NCBI GenBank assembly: GCA_964574325.1
Contig: CAZNMY010000014.1
Coordinates: 1 to 64,000 of the forward strand
Length of the DNA: 64,000 bases
Reading direction: 5' to 3'
Source of the DNA: CAMDPA01 sp964574325
GTDB taxonomy: Bacteria > Pseudomonadota > Alphaproteobacteria > Rhizobiales > Hyphomicrobiaceae
A program made the translations under genes and the position numbers. Position 1 is the first letter of the stretch. Each line of letters starts with the position of its first letter. Below the pieces are notes generated by a model. It made no database searches, was not told the DNA's origin, and saw only the letters and a list, made by a program, of their open reading frames with translations. This document shows positions 62,465-64,000 of this stretch, piece after piece.

Positions 62465-63403
62465 TCAGGCCAACAGACGGAACATGAGAACGCCGAGCAG
62501 CGTCAGACCGATGCCGACGTATTCCGACAAGGAGATGCGCTCGCGGTAGTAGAGCGCGGACACGAGGAGCGTGAACACGACCTCGATCTGGCCCACCGCG
62601 CGCACATAGGAAGCGTTCTCGAGCGCGAAGGCCGTAAACCAGCAGATCGAGCCCACCGCGCTCGTCGCGCCGATGAATGCGGACTTTCCCAGGTGCGGCT
62701 TCAGCTTCTCAGCGAGGCCGGGGTCCCGCCAGGCGAGCCACGCGCCGATGACGACGGTCTGCATCAGGATCGCCAGGACGACCGTCCAGCCGCCGCGCCA
62801 GAGGAATGTGCCTTCGCCGATCACGAGAGCGGCTTCACGAAAGGTCAGAAACGATATCGCGAAGCTCACCGCGCACCCAAGCGCGACGCCGAGCGCCTTG
62901 TCGTTCAGAATTGCGGACAGGCGGCTGCTGCCGGTCTCGTTGCCTGCGAGAATGGCACCGGTGCGCATCGTGCGTTCGAACGACATCATCACGACGCCGG
63001 CCATGACGACGCTCAGCGCGACGACGCCGCCGATGCTCAGGCGCTCGGAAAAGAACAGTGCGCCGAGGATCGCGGTCACGACGATGTCGACCTTGGTCAA
63101 CATCGTTCCGACGCCGAAGCTGCGCAGAGTGAACATGCGGATCAGCAGGGCCGTGGCGAGGACCTGCGCCATCGCGCCGACGAACGTGTAGGCGAGATAG
63201 GGGAAATTGAAATCGGGCAGACGCTCGCCCGTCGCGGCCAGAACGATCGCCAGATAAATCGCGAGCACGGGCAGGCCGAACAGCGAGCGCACGTAGGTCG
63301 TCGTGAGGGTCGAGAGGTGCTTGTTGAGATCGCGCTGGGCTGCGGTGCGAATGGCCTGGAGGAGGGCGGCCAGCACGGTGAGGACGATCCAGAAGTGATC
63401 CAT
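62465..63403 (-). CDS. EamA-family (DMT) transporter
   Basis: The start at 63403 (MDHFWIVLTVLAALLQAIR) gives 312 residues with about ten membrane helices in two repeats (VVALSVVMAGVVMMSF and YVGIGLTLLGVLMFRLLA end the halves). The AxYYRERIS and ALFFSERLS pairs are the EamA signatures. These proteins move metabolites in or out; the substrate is unknown. It is convergent with the export module, 11 bp from its end. Confidence 0.85.
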   Translation of the reverse strand: MDHFWIVLTVLAALLQAIRTAAQRDLNKHLSTLTTTYVRSLFGLPVLAIYLAIVLAATGERLPDFNFPYLAYTFVGAMAQVLATALLIRMFTLRSFGVGTMLTKVDIVVTAILGALFFSERLSIGGVVALSVVMAGVVMMSFERTMRTGAILAGNETGSSRLSAILNDKALGVALGCAVSFAISFLTFREAALVIGEGTFLWRGGWTVVLAILMQTVVIGAWLAWRDPGLAEKLKPHLGKSAFIGATSAVGSICWFTAFALENASYVRAVGQIEVVFTLLVSALYYRERISLSEYVGIGLTLLGVLMFRLLA

Positions 63404-63569
63404 GTGCGGACGAACCGTTCTCGAAGGGCCGAAGGTTGAGAGCAGCGCTATCTGCTTTTGGGCCGGTGAGGAAATGCCGCGAAGTTGGAGTGTGGCGTCA
63501 GCGCCATAGTTGGCAGGAACTGTCGGCGCCGGCTTGACTCGGTTTGCCGCTTCTGCGCGCAATGTCGAT

Positions 63570-63765
63570 GTGACGGTCTCTGGGGTGGCCGAAAGGTTGC
63601 TCCAGGTGAAAAGGGAATGCGGTGAGAGGTCTCGTGCCTCAATTCCGCGGCTGCCCCCGCAACTGTGAGCGGCGAGCTTTGTCCTCATTTGCCACTGGCG
63701 CCAACGCGCCGGGAAGGCAGGGCAAAGCGTTCGAGCCGCTAGCCAGGAGACCTGCCGGCACAAGT
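63570..63765 (+). ncRNA. cobalamin (B12) riboswitch
   Basis: The plus-strand sequence has the conserved parts in order: AAGGGAATGCGGTG, ATTCCGCGGCTGCCCCCGC+AACTGTGAGC, GCCACTGG, CGGGAAGGCAGGGC and the receptor end AGCCAGGAGACCTGCCGGCA. Such elements bind adenosylcobalamin and lower expression of cobalamin synthesis or uptake genes. The target gene must start beyond about 63850, perhaps outside the window. The EamA gene upstream is divergent and not the target. Confidence 0.9.
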
Positions 63766-63953
63766 CGTCCATCCTCCGCGCGGGGCGTGCGGTGGTGCGG
63801 GAGTCCGTCGTGGCGACGAAGTTGTGCAACGGGTAGGAGCACGCTTTGGCCACGATTCCGGACGCTTCGATCTTCACATAGTGGACTGCTGTATTCCGTA
63901 AGATCCTCGGGCTCGCGGTCGCATGGCCGCGTGAACCCCTTGGAAGGCGGCGT

Positions 63954-63989
63954 ATGGCGTTCACTTCCGGCAGCAATGCCGGGGGCTAG
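63954..63989 (+). CDS. short leader-like ORF downstream of the riboswitch
   Basis: MAFTSGSNAGG followed by TAG, preceded by GGAAGG with 5-7 bp spacing. It ends 11 bp before the window edge. It may be a leader peptide or chance. Its only support is the ribosome site and position. Confidence 0.25.
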   Translation: MAFTSGSNAGG

Positions 63990-64000
63990 CGGTCTCGATC

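Noticed and set aside
62213..63439. 408-codon plus-strand ORF across the lyase-like end and the EamA gene
   Set aside because: Out of frame with the lyase-like gene and antisense to EamA, which has clear membrane helices.

Overview
The window is GC-rich DNA from an alphaproteobacterium, most likely a Hyphomicrobiales member close to Bradyrhizobiaceae/Xanthobacteraceae. This is inferred from codon use, EipB and YqgE homologues, FixK/FNR-type boxes, a cobalamin riboswitch and many short intergenic palindromes. No rRNA or tRNA was found, so taxonomy below order is a guess.

Left part (1-8560): aerobic aromatic catabolism. The 3' end of boxA (reductase of benzoyl-CoA 2,3-epoxidase) and a benzoate-CoA ligase are followed by two flavin-dependent (LLM) monooxygenases and three VOC-family proteins, two of them extradiol-dioxygenase-like. 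FixK/FNR-type palindromes stand before three of these transcription units.

8600-24060: an accessory segment edged by gene wreckage. Fragments of a DUF2244 gene and a TAXI-type binding protein lie at the left, and a dead ISL3-type transposase lies at the right. Between them are a minus-strand degP-adaptor-RND efflux operon, a UPF0114 membrane protein beside a decayed CtaG-like gene, and a plus-strand formate dehydrogenase operon (TAT-target small protein, FdhA, FdhB, FdhC).

24246-36000: housekeeping and mixed genes. These are aspS, a DUF433/DUF5615 toxin-antitoxin-like pair bracketed by two copies of a 110-bp repeat with inverted ends, a CaiB-type CoA-transferase, an Ala-rich exported protein, a DevCAB-like ABC exporter, a family-4-like uracil-DNA glycosylase, and an unusual caspase-TM-Cys-rich protein.

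36025-55450: a second catabolic region. It holds an HD-domain protein, a cupin, an enol-lactonase-like hydrolase, an MBL hydrolase, a UbiD-family decarboxylase, a glycerophosphodiesterase, an acyl-CoA ligase, Bug and NMT1-like binding proteins, an alpha/beta hydrolase, an AhpD-like protein, a GntR regulator, a cytochrome c, an orphan molybdenum hydroxylase large subunit, a VUT-family transporter and an ACMSD-like amidohydrolase. The set suggests uptake, CoA activation, decarboxylation and ring processing of an aromatic acid, but the substrate cannot be read from sequence.

55515-64000: YqgE, a DsbD-N-like protein and EipB (all tied to envelope or redox functions). Then comes a three-gene module of a type-I-secretion-like ABC protein with degraded ATPase motifs, a HlyD-like adaptor and a membrane-anchored polysaccharide-lyase-like protein. 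An EamA transporter follows, then a cobalamin riboswitch whose target gene lies beyond the window.
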